A stretch of DNA of 42,386 bases from a virus, in the IMG/VR virus record IMGVR_UViG_3300037247_000910, positions 1-42,386 of that record. The stretch is one strand, 5' to 3'. The position numbers and the translations under genes are program-made. Under the pieces are notes generated by a model. It did not search any database. It saw only the letters and a program-made list of their open reading frames with translations, and was not told where the DNA came from. Shown here piece after piece: positions 13,953 to 21,895 of the stretch; within the stretch, counting starts at the first letter, position 1; every line of letters starts with the position of its first letter.

Positions 13953-14327
13953 GGTTGACAGGACAGCATTTAATTTGACAGGGATGGAGAGTCGGAAGCA
14001 TGGCCTTTTTGCGGGCCTGCAGGGGCACAGATGGCACCAGTTTTAAGCAATAATACGGTTGTATGGTGTGGGATATATTGATGTGAAAGAGGGCACAGAA
14101 GCGATCCTGTAGCGTTTTTGGTTTGTTTTTTAATCTTATATTTATAGAATTGACAATACAGTGTTTTAGATGTGGCGGTGGCGGAACTGGTAAACGCAAA
14201 GTGAATGCATCATCATACAATACTTGTCGTTGGCTTGGGATGCGCTAAAGCTATTCAAAACAAACGACTTGCAAGTTCAAATCTTGCCCGCCACAGCTAA
14301 AACATATAAGGGTTGACAGGACAACAT
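13953..14327. repeat. 17-base direct repeats flanking the tRNA-like element
   Basis: GGTTGACAGGACARCAT is found at 13953-13969 and 14311-14327 with one difference. Each contains a perfect TTGACA and a GACAGGACA variant of the iteron. They may be outlying iterons, promoter elements or a duplication that brought in the tRNA-like sequence. Confidence 0.5.
14172..14295 (+). tRNA. Unusual tRNA-like element (class II-like)
   Basis: A 124-base element has a perfect 7-bp acceptor stem GTGGCGG/CCGCCAC with discriminator A, positions TG, a Leu-type D arm (GCGGAACTGGTAAACGC), and a perfect T arm GCAAG-TTCAAAT-CTTGC. Between them a weak anticodon stem AAGTG/TACTT (14199-14203 with 14221-14225) closes a 17-base loop, and GTCGTT/AACGAC (14226-14231 with 14263-14268) forms a variable stem with a 31-base loop. 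No CCA is encoded. Too divergent to assign an anticodon; it may be a non-coding tRNA mimic, an intron-bearing tRNA or a decayed tRNA. Confidence 0.5.
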
Positions 14328-14371
14328 ATAAATAAATTAAATTGAAAACAGGCTATTAAAGCAGAGGGCTT

Positions 14372-14408
14372 AAGGCCGAATCAGCATCAGCTGGTTTAAT
14401 CCTTTTTT
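14372..14408 (+). terminator. Possible terminator/attenuator before the methyltransferase
   Basis: AAGG (14372-14375) can pair with CCTT (14401-14404) around an inner CAGC-ATCA-GCTG hairpin, followed directly by six T. It would end transcription from the origin/tRNA-like region before the methyltransferase, or attenuate it. The outer stem is short. Confidence 0.4.
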
Positions 14409-14428
14409 GAGTAAAGGAGGGCTGCCCT

Positions 14429-15766
14429 TTGTCAGAGAAAATAGAAAACAAGATAGGTGAATTAGTGTACAAAAGAATTGAAGAATTACAGAATTTCCAG
14501 GGTGACCTAAAAGAGCTTTCTCCGGAGAGCGGCGAAAAGCTTGAGGCAAGTTTTATGAGGCATGGGAACATTGCACCTGTATTTATTTGGGAGAGTAATA
14601 TCCTTGATGGCCGCCAACGCATTAGAACGTTACTCAGATTAAGAAACAAAGGAGTGGCAATTCCGGAAGAACTCCCTTGTGTAAAAATAAAAGCCGAAAG
14701 CGAGAAAGAGGCCAAGAGGTTCCTGCTGCAATACGTCAGCCAGCAAGGCAGGGTTACAGAGGATGGGCTATATGCGTTTCTGAATGAAGCAGATCTGCAA
14801 GACGAACTTGCGGAATTGAAACTCGAACTCGATATCCCCAGCCTTGATTGTCTTGATCTGGACGCATTTGAGGAAGAATATTTTAATAATTCATCTGATG
14901 GTGATAGGGAAGATGAGGTGCCAGGCGTACCCCGCAAAGCAAGGTCAAAGGAGGGAGATCTCTACGAGCTTGGAAAGCACAGAGTCTTATGCGGAGACGC
15001 TACAAAAAAAGAAGACATTGAGAAGTTAATGGCGGGACAGAAAGCTAAATTATGTTTCACGTCTCCGCCTTATAACATGGCAGGAAAGATGTATCAAAAT
15101 TATAATGATAATCTAAAGAGTCAAGAATATATAGATTTTAATTTAAGGGTAATAAAGAACATTAGAAACGTATTACATGGGTTTCTATTTTGGAACATTT
15201 CTTACAATAAAAATGCGAAATGGGAGTGGATAGAGATTTTCTATCGAATCACAAAAGAAACAGGGTTGAAGTTTTTAGAGAAAATTGTTTGGGATAAGGG
15301 ACACGGAACACCAATTACATCAAGCCAGTCCATAACAAGGCAATATGAAGATATCTTGTTTGCAGGCACGGAGGCCGATATAGAAGCCGATTTGACAGAG
15401 GGATATATAGGGACAACATTGCAAAAATATAAATTCAACAAAAGAACACAAAAGGGCATAACTAACTATTGGAGAATTACAACAGGAAATACACAGCTGG
15501 AAGAACACAAGGCATGTTATCCGGTTGCATTGCCAGTAAAAGCAATTTTGTTAATGACGGAAACCGGCGAAATAATGATAGATCCATTTGTAGGGAGCGG
15601 GACAAGCCTGATCGGCGGCGAAAAGACAGGCCGGATATGTTATGGCATGGATTCAGATCCTTTATATATAGACGTGACTGTACAGCGGCATGTTGATTAT
15701 ACCCAAAACAGAAAGATTAAGCTGAATGGCCGGGAAATAACCTGGGAAGACATTGATAGAAATTAA
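14429..15766 (+). CDS. DNA methyltransferase with N-terminal ParB-like domain
   Basis: 445 residues. Residues about 1-130 form a ParB/sulfiredoxin-like domain (ILDGRQRIRTLLR). Residues about 165-430 are a beta-class amino-methyltransferase: catalytic TSPPY (residues about 212-216) precedes the SAM-binding FVGSGTS (about 391-397). It methylates adenine N6 or cytosine N4; the target is unknown and no restriction enzyme is adjacent, so it is a solitary phage methylase. The start is TTG at 14429 with AAAGGAGG 8 bases upstream. The following gene is a Com-like regulator. Confidence 0.9.
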   Translation: MSEKIENKIGELVYKRIEELQNFQGDLKELSPESGEKLEASFMRHGNIAPVFIWESNILDGRQRIRTLLRLRNKGVAIPEELPCVKIKAESEKEAKRFLLQYVSQQGRVTEDGLYAFLNEADLQDELAELKLELDIPSLDCLDLDAFEEEYFNNSSDGDREDEVPGVPRKARSKEGDLYELGKHRVLCGDATKKEDIEKLMAGQKAKLCFTSPPYNMAGKMYQNYNDNLKSQEYIDFNLRVIKNIRNVLHGFLFWNISYNKNAKWEWIEIFYRITKETGLKFLEKIVWDKGHGTPITSSQSITRQYEDILFAGTEADIEADLTEGYIGTTLQKYKFNKRTQKGITNYWRITTGNTQLEEHKACYPVALPVKAILLMTETGEIMIDPFVGSGTSLIGGEKTGRICYGMDSDPLYIDVTVQRHVDYTQNRKIKLNGREITWEDIDRN

Positions 15767-15810
15767 TTAAAATTTTCTTGACTTTGGAAGGATAGAAGCG
15801 TAGTTTAATC

Positions 15811-15942
15811 ATGTCAGAGAAGAAGAAAAAAGAGAAATTAAAGTGTTGCTTTTGCGGTAGAACATTAGCAGCAAATCATAAAGACAGTAAAAAACACATT
15901 ACCATTAGATGTCCGAAATGCGGAAAAGACACGAAGTTTTAA
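15811..15942 (+). CDS. Com-like zinc-finger (mom-type translational regulator family)
   Basis: 43 residues. CCFCGRTLA...HITIRCPKCGK matches the Mu Com pattern: two CxxC knuckles separated by a short linker with HIxIRCPxC. Mu Com binds mRNA and switches on translation of the DNA-modification gene mom. Here the neighbour is a DNA methyltransferase rather than mom. No clear SD is visible at a normal distance. It is followed by the late-operon control region. Confidence 0.7.
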   Translation: MSEKKKKEKLKCCFCGRTLAANHKDSKKHITIRCPKCGKDTKF

Positions 15943-15974
15943 GCTCCATTGATTTAACACAAACCAAATATTAG

Positions 15975-16048
15975 AGAGCATCAGAGAATGCCATTGCTTA
16001 ATATATTAAGCAACTAATCATATAACACGCAGAGCCTCAGAGAAGGCC
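15975..16048. promoter_or_regulatory. Late-operon control region: palindrome between direct repeats
   Basis: A perfect 20-base palindrome (TTGCTTAATA and its complement, 15994-16013) lies between two 18-base direct repeats, AGAGCATCAGAGAATGCC (15975) and AGAGCCTCAGAGAAGGCC (16031), which differ at two positions. This is the only sizeable gap before the packaging and structural genes, so a late regulator probably binds here. Confidence 0.55.
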
Positions 16049-16101
16049 GAATTAGTACACATCTGGAATTAACCAGGTGCGTATTGATTCGGCCTTTTTT
16101 T
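16043..16101 (+). terminator. Rho-independent terminator ending the early region
   Basis: AAGGCCGAAT (16043-16052) pairs perfectly with ATTCGGCCTT (16087-16096), followed by a run of seven T. An inner hairpin ATCTGG/CCAGGT (16061-16077) fills the loop. It stands between the early and late operons and could be the target of antitermination. Confidence 0.8.
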
Positions 16102-16128
16102 ATTGGATTTTTTTCAGGATAAAAACAC

Positions 16129-16740
16129 ATGGCGGAATTTTTTAAGATGCATATTAATATGAGGGAGTTGGAGAGGGAGTTTGACGACCTCCCCATTGTT
16201 ACTCAGAAGGCAATGGTGAACGCCCTCAACAAGGTTGGCAGGCTAGCGAATAAAGCGATAGCGAAATTTATTAAGGATAATTACAACATACCTGCTAAAT
16301 CGCTTAAGATTGGCTATTTGGTCAAGCTTATCAGGGCTGATGCCAGGAAGGCATCTGATACAGGGCGGGCATGGAGGGCATTCTTTACGATTGTTATTCG
16401 CAAAAGAGCTATTAATCTGATTATGTATGGAGGCGAACAGATAATAGGTGGTGGCGTTAGTGTGAGGGTCAAACGTACAACCAAAGTAATAAGAAGAGCA
16501 TTCGTCTCTGTTTGGAAATCAGGATCACATAAACGTTTTATTTTTGTCCGGGATCCTAAATTGGGGACGTTTATGAGTAAATACGGTAAGCGCACTAAAC
16601 GCCGAGCACTCTATGGTCCTTCCATTGCAGACCTGTACGGATCCATCCGGGCACGAAAGATTATTGATGATACGATTGAGAAGAATTTCCAGCCGATGCT
16701 TGATAAGGAGTTTGAGAGGCAGTTTGAGAGACGCCGGTAG
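16129..16740 (+). CDS. Minor tail protein Z (GPZ)-like
   Basis: 203 residues. The basic C-terminal half with RFIFVRDP, KRTKRRALYGPSIADLYGS is the recognisable pattern of prophage minor tail protein Z (lambda gpZ family), which acts at the head-tail end of the tail. In lambda, Z lies among the tail genes; here it stands ahead of the terminase, so the order is rearranged. AGGA precedes the ATG. Confidence 0.75.
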   Translation: MAEFFKMHINMRELEREFDDLPIVTQKAMVNALNKVGRLANKAIAKFIKDNYNIPAKSLKIGYLVKLIRADARKASDTGRAWRAFFTIVIRKRAINLIMYGGEQIIGGGVSVRVKRTTKVIRRAFVSVWKSGSHKRFIFVRDPKLGTFMSKYGKRTKRRALYGPSIADLYGSIRARKIIDDTIEKNFQPMLDKEFERQFERRR

Positions 16741-16770
16741 GCGGGTTCGGAGTTCGGAGGAATTTAGATT

Positions 16771-17049
16771 ATGACAGAACGAACATATATACAAGCCGCC
16801 CACGCAATGCAATCAGGGGTAGCTACAATGATGGGCTTAGATCCAAGTGAAACCAACCCAAAACAGCTCCGCGTAGGGGTTAATGTTGCATTACGAGATC
16901 ACGGATCTTTAGTGGAACTGCTAATCAAGAAAGGTATTATTACCGAAGAAGAAAATCTGGAAGCTATAACCGCCGGCATGAATAAAGAAGTTGAAGATTA
17001 CGAAAATAAATTGAGTGTAAAAACCGGGAAGAAAATTAGATTAGGGTAA
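16771..17049 (+). CDS. Conserved-looking phage protein near terminase
   Basis: 92 residues. AMQSGVATMM...DPSETNPKQLRVGVNVALRDHGSLVELLIKKGIIT is a pattern I associate with an uncharacterised family next to terminase genes. Helical, no catalytic motif. SD-like GGAGGA upstream. A packaging accessory role is inferred from position only. Confidence 0.65.
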   Translation: MTERTYIQAAHAMQSGVATMMGLDPSETNPKQLRVGVNVALRDHGSLVELLIKKGIITEEENLEAITAGMNKEVEDYENKLSVKTGKKIRLG

Positions 17050-17054
17050 ACAAT

Positions 17055-17627
17055 ATGAGTCCAGCGACTATTGACAAAACAGATAAATTAGAGCTGCTCA
17101 GTGAAGCTAAGTTTGAGGAAAAGCAGGGAGTCAGCCAGGCCGAGTATGCCAGGATGCGGAACATGACAAGGCAGAATGTGCATAAACACATCCAGAGCGG
17201 CATTATTACAACACTCCCAAACGGCAATATCGACCCGGAGGCAGCTGATAAGGAGATGGCGGATAAGCTGGATCCTGCTCATGCACAGGGGAATAAGGGC
17301 ACGGAGCACATCGCCCCTACAAACGGCAAAGGTGCTAAAGGCGAAGACTCCAATACTTTCAACTTTAATAGGATTAAGACACTTGAGAAGGGTTACGACG
17401 TCAAGATTAAGGAATTAGCTTACAAAAAAATGGCGGGGGAGGTTGTAAACAAGAAAAAGGTAGAGAGTGCTTTTTCCAGCAAAATCACAGCAGTTGTACG
17501 TAGGCTGCAAAAAATCTCTAAAAGGATAAGCCCTGCAGTCGCGAAGGAAAGTGACAGGGTCAAATGCGAAGCCATGATTCTTAATGAAATAAAAGAAGCC
17601 GTGGAGGAATTCGGGCAACATGGTTAA
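17055..17627 (+). CDS. Terminase small subunit-like protein
   Basis: 190 residues. A helix-turn-helix near residues 28-50 (SQAEYARMRNMTRQNVHKHI) is of the type used by Nu1-like small terminases to bind DNA at cos/pac. A Gly/Lys-rich linker and a helical oligomerisation region follow. It directly precedes and overlaps the large subunit by 8 bases. It selects phage DNA for packaging. Confidence 0.75.
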   Translation: MSPATIDKTDKLELLSEAKFEEKQGVSQAEYARMRNMTRQNVHKHIQSGIITTLPNGNIDPEAADKEMADKLDPAHAQGNKGTEHIAPTNGKGAKGEDSNTFNFNRIKTLEKGYDVKIKELAYKKMAGEVVNKKKVESAFSSKITAVVRRLQKISKRISPAVAKESDRVKCEAMILNEIKEAVEEFGQHG

Positions 17628-19533
17628 TCTGAAAAATCCGAGTGTTAGTAAATCAGAGGAAGAGGAACTTGTTGATTGTGTTTTCGAGAGGAATTTCCGC
17701 TTCCCACCGGAGCTTACGATAGATAAATTTGCGGACGCAGATCGCGTGCTGTCCTCAAAGGAGTCCGCATTGGACGGTAGATGGCAGACTAGACGGACAC
17801 CTTATCTCAGGGAGCCGATGGAATGCCTGTCCCCCTCTCACCCATGTCAGATCGTGGCTATTATGGGGGCAACGCAGGTTGGGAAGACCGAGATCATGGT
17901 TAATGCCGATGGCTTCAGTATAGTTCACGATCCGTGTGCGATGATGAATGTGTTCCCAAACGGCGCGCTATTCTCTGATTTTTCAGTGCAGAGATTAAAA
18001 TCCATGATTAACAACACGCCTAGTGTCAGGGAAAGGATGGCGCCGGACAAGAGCCGTGATTCGAGCAACACCATTGGCCGTAAGGAATTTGACAACGGTA
18101 TCTTGTTCCTTGTGACGGGGGCAAGCGAGATAAGCATGATATCCAGGCCGCTGAAGAAGGTATTTATTGACGAAGTGGACCAGATGGAACCGTGGGTCAT
18201 CTCTATGGCGGACGACAGAATGAGAACTTACAAGCCCTATAACAAGTTGTATCTCGTCTCCACGCCAAAGAAGAAACAGAGCTCTATCATATACGTTAAA
18301 TTCATGAATGGAGATCAGAGACACTACTACATCGCATGTCCGGAATGCGGACATCATCAGATATTAGTGTGGAACAATATCAAGTTTGACCGTGACGACC
18401 ACTATAACCTTGCATCAGAGGTGACTTATGCATGCAAGGGATGCGGAGACCATATTTCCGAATACAAGATGAAGGACGGCATGGATAGCAGGGCGGAGTG
18501 GAGACCTCATAATCAGGAGAACGGGCAATATCCCTCCTTCCATCTCCCCCAGTTTTACAGCACTCTGGGTGATGCGGGCTGGGAAAGCGCCGTAGAGAAG
18601 TTCCTTGAATTCACCAAACTCAAGAACGAGAAAAACCCGATGTTTTTAGAATTGCAGGAGGCATGGACAAACAGCGTCCTTGCGGAGCCGTGGGACGAAC
18701 CGGTTGGAGAGTCCCCGGATTGGGAAGTATTGTACAACAGGCGCGAAGATTATTCACATGAGAAAATAGACGGCAATATATTAGCCGTTTTATGCGGTGT
18801 CGATGTGCAGGGCGACAGGATAGAGGCGAAGACGATCGGCATCGGGCTTAATTATCAGATATGGATATTAGAGTATAAGTATATTTACGGCAAGTTGACA
18901 GACCCCACAATATGGGCACACCTCGACCAATTCTTATTAAAGACATACAGCCATCCACGCGGCAAGATGCGGATACTCGGCACGGCCATTGACACAGGGT
19001 ATAAACCGGATGAAGTTTGTGAGTTTGTCAGGACGCGATACATTCCCGGCCAGCGATATGTCTTTGGCATCAAGGGATCCAGTCTCCATCATCAGCCGAT
19101 TGTAAGCGCACCTTCAAAAAACAAGGGCATCCTCCTTTTCAGCATCGGCACCGATACAACGAAAGACAAGATTGATGATCTTCTTAAGGTTGCGGAGCCG
19201 GGACCGGGATATGTGCACTTCCCGCTTACGCTGCCGAAGGAATATTTCCAGCAGTTGTGTGTGGAAAAGAAGAAGAAGGAATGGAACCCGAAGTTGCGCA
19301 AACACATGAATGTCTGGCGGAACCCGAATAAGGCAAGGAACGAGTCTCACGACAATTTTGTATATGCGATTGCAGCGTTGAATATCTTGAGGTTTCTCGA
19401 ATATCCAAATAATAGTACTACGCAGATGTTGGAGTTGTTGGCAAAACAACAGAAGGAGATGTCTGCTCCGGAGCAGGGCGCTGCGGCAAAACCTAAGAGC
19501 AGAATGATTAATGAAGGAGTGAGAATAGAATGA
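17620..19533 (+). CDS. Terminase large subunit (lambda GpA family)
   Basis: 637 residues, normal for the GpA family. Walker A MGATQVGKTE (residues about 87-96), Walker B VFIDEVDQM (about 182-190), a CPECGHHQ...CKGCGD zinc motif in the middle and the nuclease-domain GVDVQGDR (about 394-401) in order. It cuts the DNA concatemer and pumps DNA into proheads. The family implies cohesive ends are possible. Confidence 0.96.
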   Translation: MVNLKNPSVSKSEEEELVDCVFERNFRFPPELTIDKFADADRVLSSKESALDGRWQTRRTPYLREPMECLSPSHPCQIVAIMGATQVGKTEIMVNADGFSIVHDPCAMMNVFPNGALFSDFSVQRLKSMINNTPSVRERMAPDKSRDSSNTIGRKEFDNGILFLVTGASEISMISRPLKKVFIDEVDQMEPWVISMADDRMRTYKPYNKLYLVSTPKKKQSSIIYVKFMNGDQRHYYIACPECGHHQILVWNNIKFDRDDHYNLASEVTYACKGCGDHISEYKMKDGMDSRAEWRPHNQENGQYPSFHLPQFYSTLGDAGWESAVEKFLEFTKLKNEKNPMFLELQEAWTNSVLAEPWDEPVGESPDWEVLYNRREDYSHEKIDGNILAVLCGVDVQGDRIEAKTIGIGLNYQIWILEYKYIYGKLTDPTIWAHLDQFLLKTYSHPRGKMRILGTAIDTGYKPDEVCEFVRTRYIPGQRYVFGIKGSSLHHQPIVSAPSKNKGILLFSIGTDTTKDKIDDLLKVAEPGPGYVHFPLTLPKEYFQQLCVEKKKKEWNPKLRKHMNVWRNPNKARNESHDNFVYAIAALNILRFLEYPNNSTTQMLELLAKQQKEMSAPEQGAAAKPKSRMINEGVRIE

Positions 19534-19736
19534 CTGTAGCAAGTACATTATTAGCGGAATATGAGACGGCGATATCAAAGGTATTGACAGGGCAAGCTTA
19601 CAGCATAGCGGGGAGATCAGTGACAAGGGCGAATCTGGCCGAGCTTGAACGAGGCAGGGACAAGTATAAGCGTGAAGTTGCCAGGGAGACAACCGGTGGC
19701 ATGCCGGCGACCGGGATGACGCCGATGGATGATTAG
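19530..19736 (+). CDS. gpW-like head-tail joining protein
   Basis: 68 residues, overlapping the terminase stop. A helix, then GQAYSIAGRSVTRANLAELERGRDKY, which is the pattern of small gpW/DUF6148 connector proteins that sit between terminase and portal in lambda-like genomes. It would stabilise the DNA-filled head and form the tail docking site. Confidence 0.75.
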   Translation: MTVASTLLAEYETAISKVLTGQAYSIAGRSVTRANLAELERGRDKYKREVARETTGGMPATGMTPMDD

Positions 19737-19758
19737 TGATTCACCGCAAAGGGAAAAC

Positions 19759-20112
19759 ATGAATAGTGAAAATATCTTAAACAAAATTGAGGATTTTGCG
19801 TTGGAGCTGTTTGACGGTTCGATGTCTACCTATACCAATAATGTAGCTGGGCAAGACTTAACATTAGAGACAATATTAGAAGCCAAAAAACTAATTGAAA
19901 ATATAAAAGATCCATTTGCGGAACTTATGAAGGACAAAGGATATGATCCAGAAAAAGGAGATATACTTGTCTGGCCAAAACACATGTTAAATATATTTGG
20001 TGGTCTACCGATACCGTCATACGTGCGAGTAACTGAACTTATAGACGTTCCGCATTGTGTCAAGGGTTTAAGTCGGGATATTAACGATCTAAAAATGAGT
20101 ATAAAAATATGA
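19759..20112 (+). CDS. Hypothetical protein inserted in the head operon
   Basis: 117 residues from the ATG at 19759, which has AAAGGG upstream; an earlier in-frame ATG at 19729 overlaps the previous gene without an SD. Helical N-terminus followed by WPKHMLNIFGGLPIPSYVRV. Family not recognised. Position between gpW-like and portal genes suggests an accessory (moron) gene. Confidence 0.5.
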   Translation: MNSENILNKIEDFALELFDGSMSTYTNNVAGQDLTLETILEAKKLIENIKDPFAELMKDKGYDPEKGDILVWPKHMLNIFGGLPIPSYVRVTELIDVPHCVKGLSRDINDLKMSIKI

Positions 20113-20327
20113 AGAATGTTAAACAAACACAACTGGAACGATTCAAGATTGAGACGGCAACGAAGATTTATTGCCTTAATGCTACATGCGTCAATCTCGT
20201 GCCGGAGGATTGTTGTTGTAATCTCAAGCGAGTTGTAATTAACGCAGAGGGTAAATGTGCCGGGTTTGTAAAGATGGAGCCGGAGAAGCCAGAGACAGAG
20301 AAGAAAGAGGAAGTAGATAAAAAATGA
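20109..20327 (+). CDS. Cysteine-rich small protein
   Basis: 72 residues with five cysteines in the centre (CLNATC, CCCN, C) and a Lys/Glu-rich tail. It overlaps both neighbours by 4 bases. Metal binding is likely; function unknown. Confidence 0.55.
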   Translation: MKNVKQTQLERFKIETATKIYCLNATCVNLVPEDCCCNLKRVVINAEGKCAGFVKMEPEKPETEKKEEVDKK

Positions 20328-21895
20328 ATATAAAAATAAATCTTGATATGGTGCCGGATTTTGCAAACAAGCAGTTACACACGAGCAGGTCTATTGAGGC
20401 TTTGTCAGGCGCGTATTATGGCGGGTCGAAAAAGCGCAGGCAAACGCATGGTTGGAGCCCGATCGGAGGCGATGCCGATGCCGATACCTTGTGGGACCTC
20501 GAATCCCTCAGAAACCGCAGCCGGGATCTCCTTAGAAACCAGCCCATAGCCACCGGTGCGGTAAGTACCACCTGCACAAACGTAGTCGGGTCGGGGCTCA
20601 AGATGCAGTCGAGGATAGACCGTAAGATTTTAGGCATGGAGGAAAAAGAGGCCGAGGAGTGGCAGAGGAATACGGAAAGGGAATGGAAGTCGTGGGCAAA
20701 TAATCTGGACTGCGCTTTAGACCGGGGCGCTAATTTCTACGACTGCACAAACCTTGTTTTCCGTTCGGCATTGGAGAGCGGAGACGTGTTTGTCCTCATG
20801 CCGTTTAAAGAACATCCATTACGAAACTATGGCCTCAAGCTTCAGATAATAGAGGCAGACCGTATCTGCAATAAAGATAGAGTACGCGACACAGATAAAC
20901 TAACCGCAGGTGTCGAGAAAGACAGTAATGGGGCCCCTACAAAATACCACATACGCACAAAACATCCGGGTACGGATAAGGGACCTTATGTGAACAAATG
21001 GGACACAAGAGACGCCTTCACAAAAGCAGGACGGCGTAACATCATACACATATATGAGAAACTCCGCCCCGGACAGACCAGGGGAGTGCCATACCTCGCA
21101 CCAGTCCTCGAGATATTCAAGCAACTGGGCAAATATACAAACGCCGAGATTATGAACGCGGTTATCAGCGCATACTTTACCGTGTTTGTAAAGTCACCGG
21201 GAGGCGATACAGGGATTGCGCCGTTTGAACCCCAGACAGAGACAGGCGGTAAGGCATCTGACAAGGATTACAAAATGGGGATGGGGGCGTTTGTACAGCT
21301 TGCAAATAATGAAGAAGTAGTGTTTGCCGACCCTAAACGCCCGAATCAGAACTTTGATCCTTTTATACTTGCCATCTTGCGGCAGGCAGGAGTCGCTCTT
21401 GGCCTGCCATTTGAGATACTTATTCAACATTTCCAGAAGAGCTATTCTGCAGCACGTTCAGCATTTCTCCTCGCCGGGAAGATGTTCAGTACTCGTCGAG
21501 TGTGGTTGGTAAACCACTACTGCAACATTGTATACGAGGCATGGATGGAGGAGGCTGTTTTCCGGGGCAGGGTGGCAGCTCCGGGCTTCTTTGATGACCA
21601 TATTATCAGGCAGGCGTATCTTGGCAACACTTGGATAGGCCCTGCACCGGGACAGATAGACCCGACCAAGGAGACAAAGGCAGCAGGCGAAAGAATCGAA
21701 CTGAGGTTGACAACCAGGTCAGGCGAAGCGGCAGCGATAGGTGAAGACTTTGATCAGAACATCGAACAGGCGGCGAAGGAAGAGAGATTGATTAAGGAAT
21801 CGGGGTTAAGCAGTGGGCAAGTGACAGCAGGCAATAAGCAAGGGACAGAAAACGATAACACGGATGAAGATAAGGAGGAAGATAAAGATGCATAA
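20324..21895 (+). CDS. Portal protein (lambda gpB family)
   Basis: 523 residues, typical size. RSRDLLRNQPIATGAVSTTCTNVVGSGL near the N-terminus, QIIEADRICN, HIYEKLRPGQTRGVPYLAPV and QHFQKSYSAARSAFLLAGK are hallmark segments of the Phage_portal_2 family. It forms the dodecameric vertex ring through which DNA passes. Its end overlaps the protease gene. Confidence 0.95.
   Translation: MNIKINLDMVPDFANKQLHTSRSIEALSGAYYGGSKKRRQTHGWSPIGGDADADTLWDLESLRNRSRDLLRNQPIATGAVSTTCTNVVGSGLKMQSRIDRKILGMEEKEAEEWQRNTEREWKSWANNLDCALDRGANFYDCTNLVFRSALESGDVFVLMPFKEHPLRNYGLKLQIIEADRICNKDRVRDTDKLTAGVEKDSNGAPTKYHIRTKHPGTDKGPYVNKWDTRDAFTKAGRRNIIHIYEKLRPGQTRGVPYLAPVLEIFKQLGKYTNAEIMNAVISAYFTVFVKSPGGDTGIAPFEPQTETGGKASDKDYKMGMGAFVQLANNEEVVFADPKRPNQNFDPFILAILRQAGVALGLPFEILIQHFQKSYSAARSAFLLAGKMFSTRRVWLVNHYCNIVYEAWMEEAVFRGRVAAPGFFDDHIIRQAYLGNTWIGPAPGQIDPTKETKAAGERIELRLTTRSGEAAAIGEDFDQNIEQAAKEERLIKESGLSSGQVTAGNKQGTENDNTDEDKEEDKDA

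Noticed and set aside
14172-14295. tmRNA
   Set aside because: The tRNA-like ends are present but the element is only 124 bases and contains no tag reading frame or pseudoknots.
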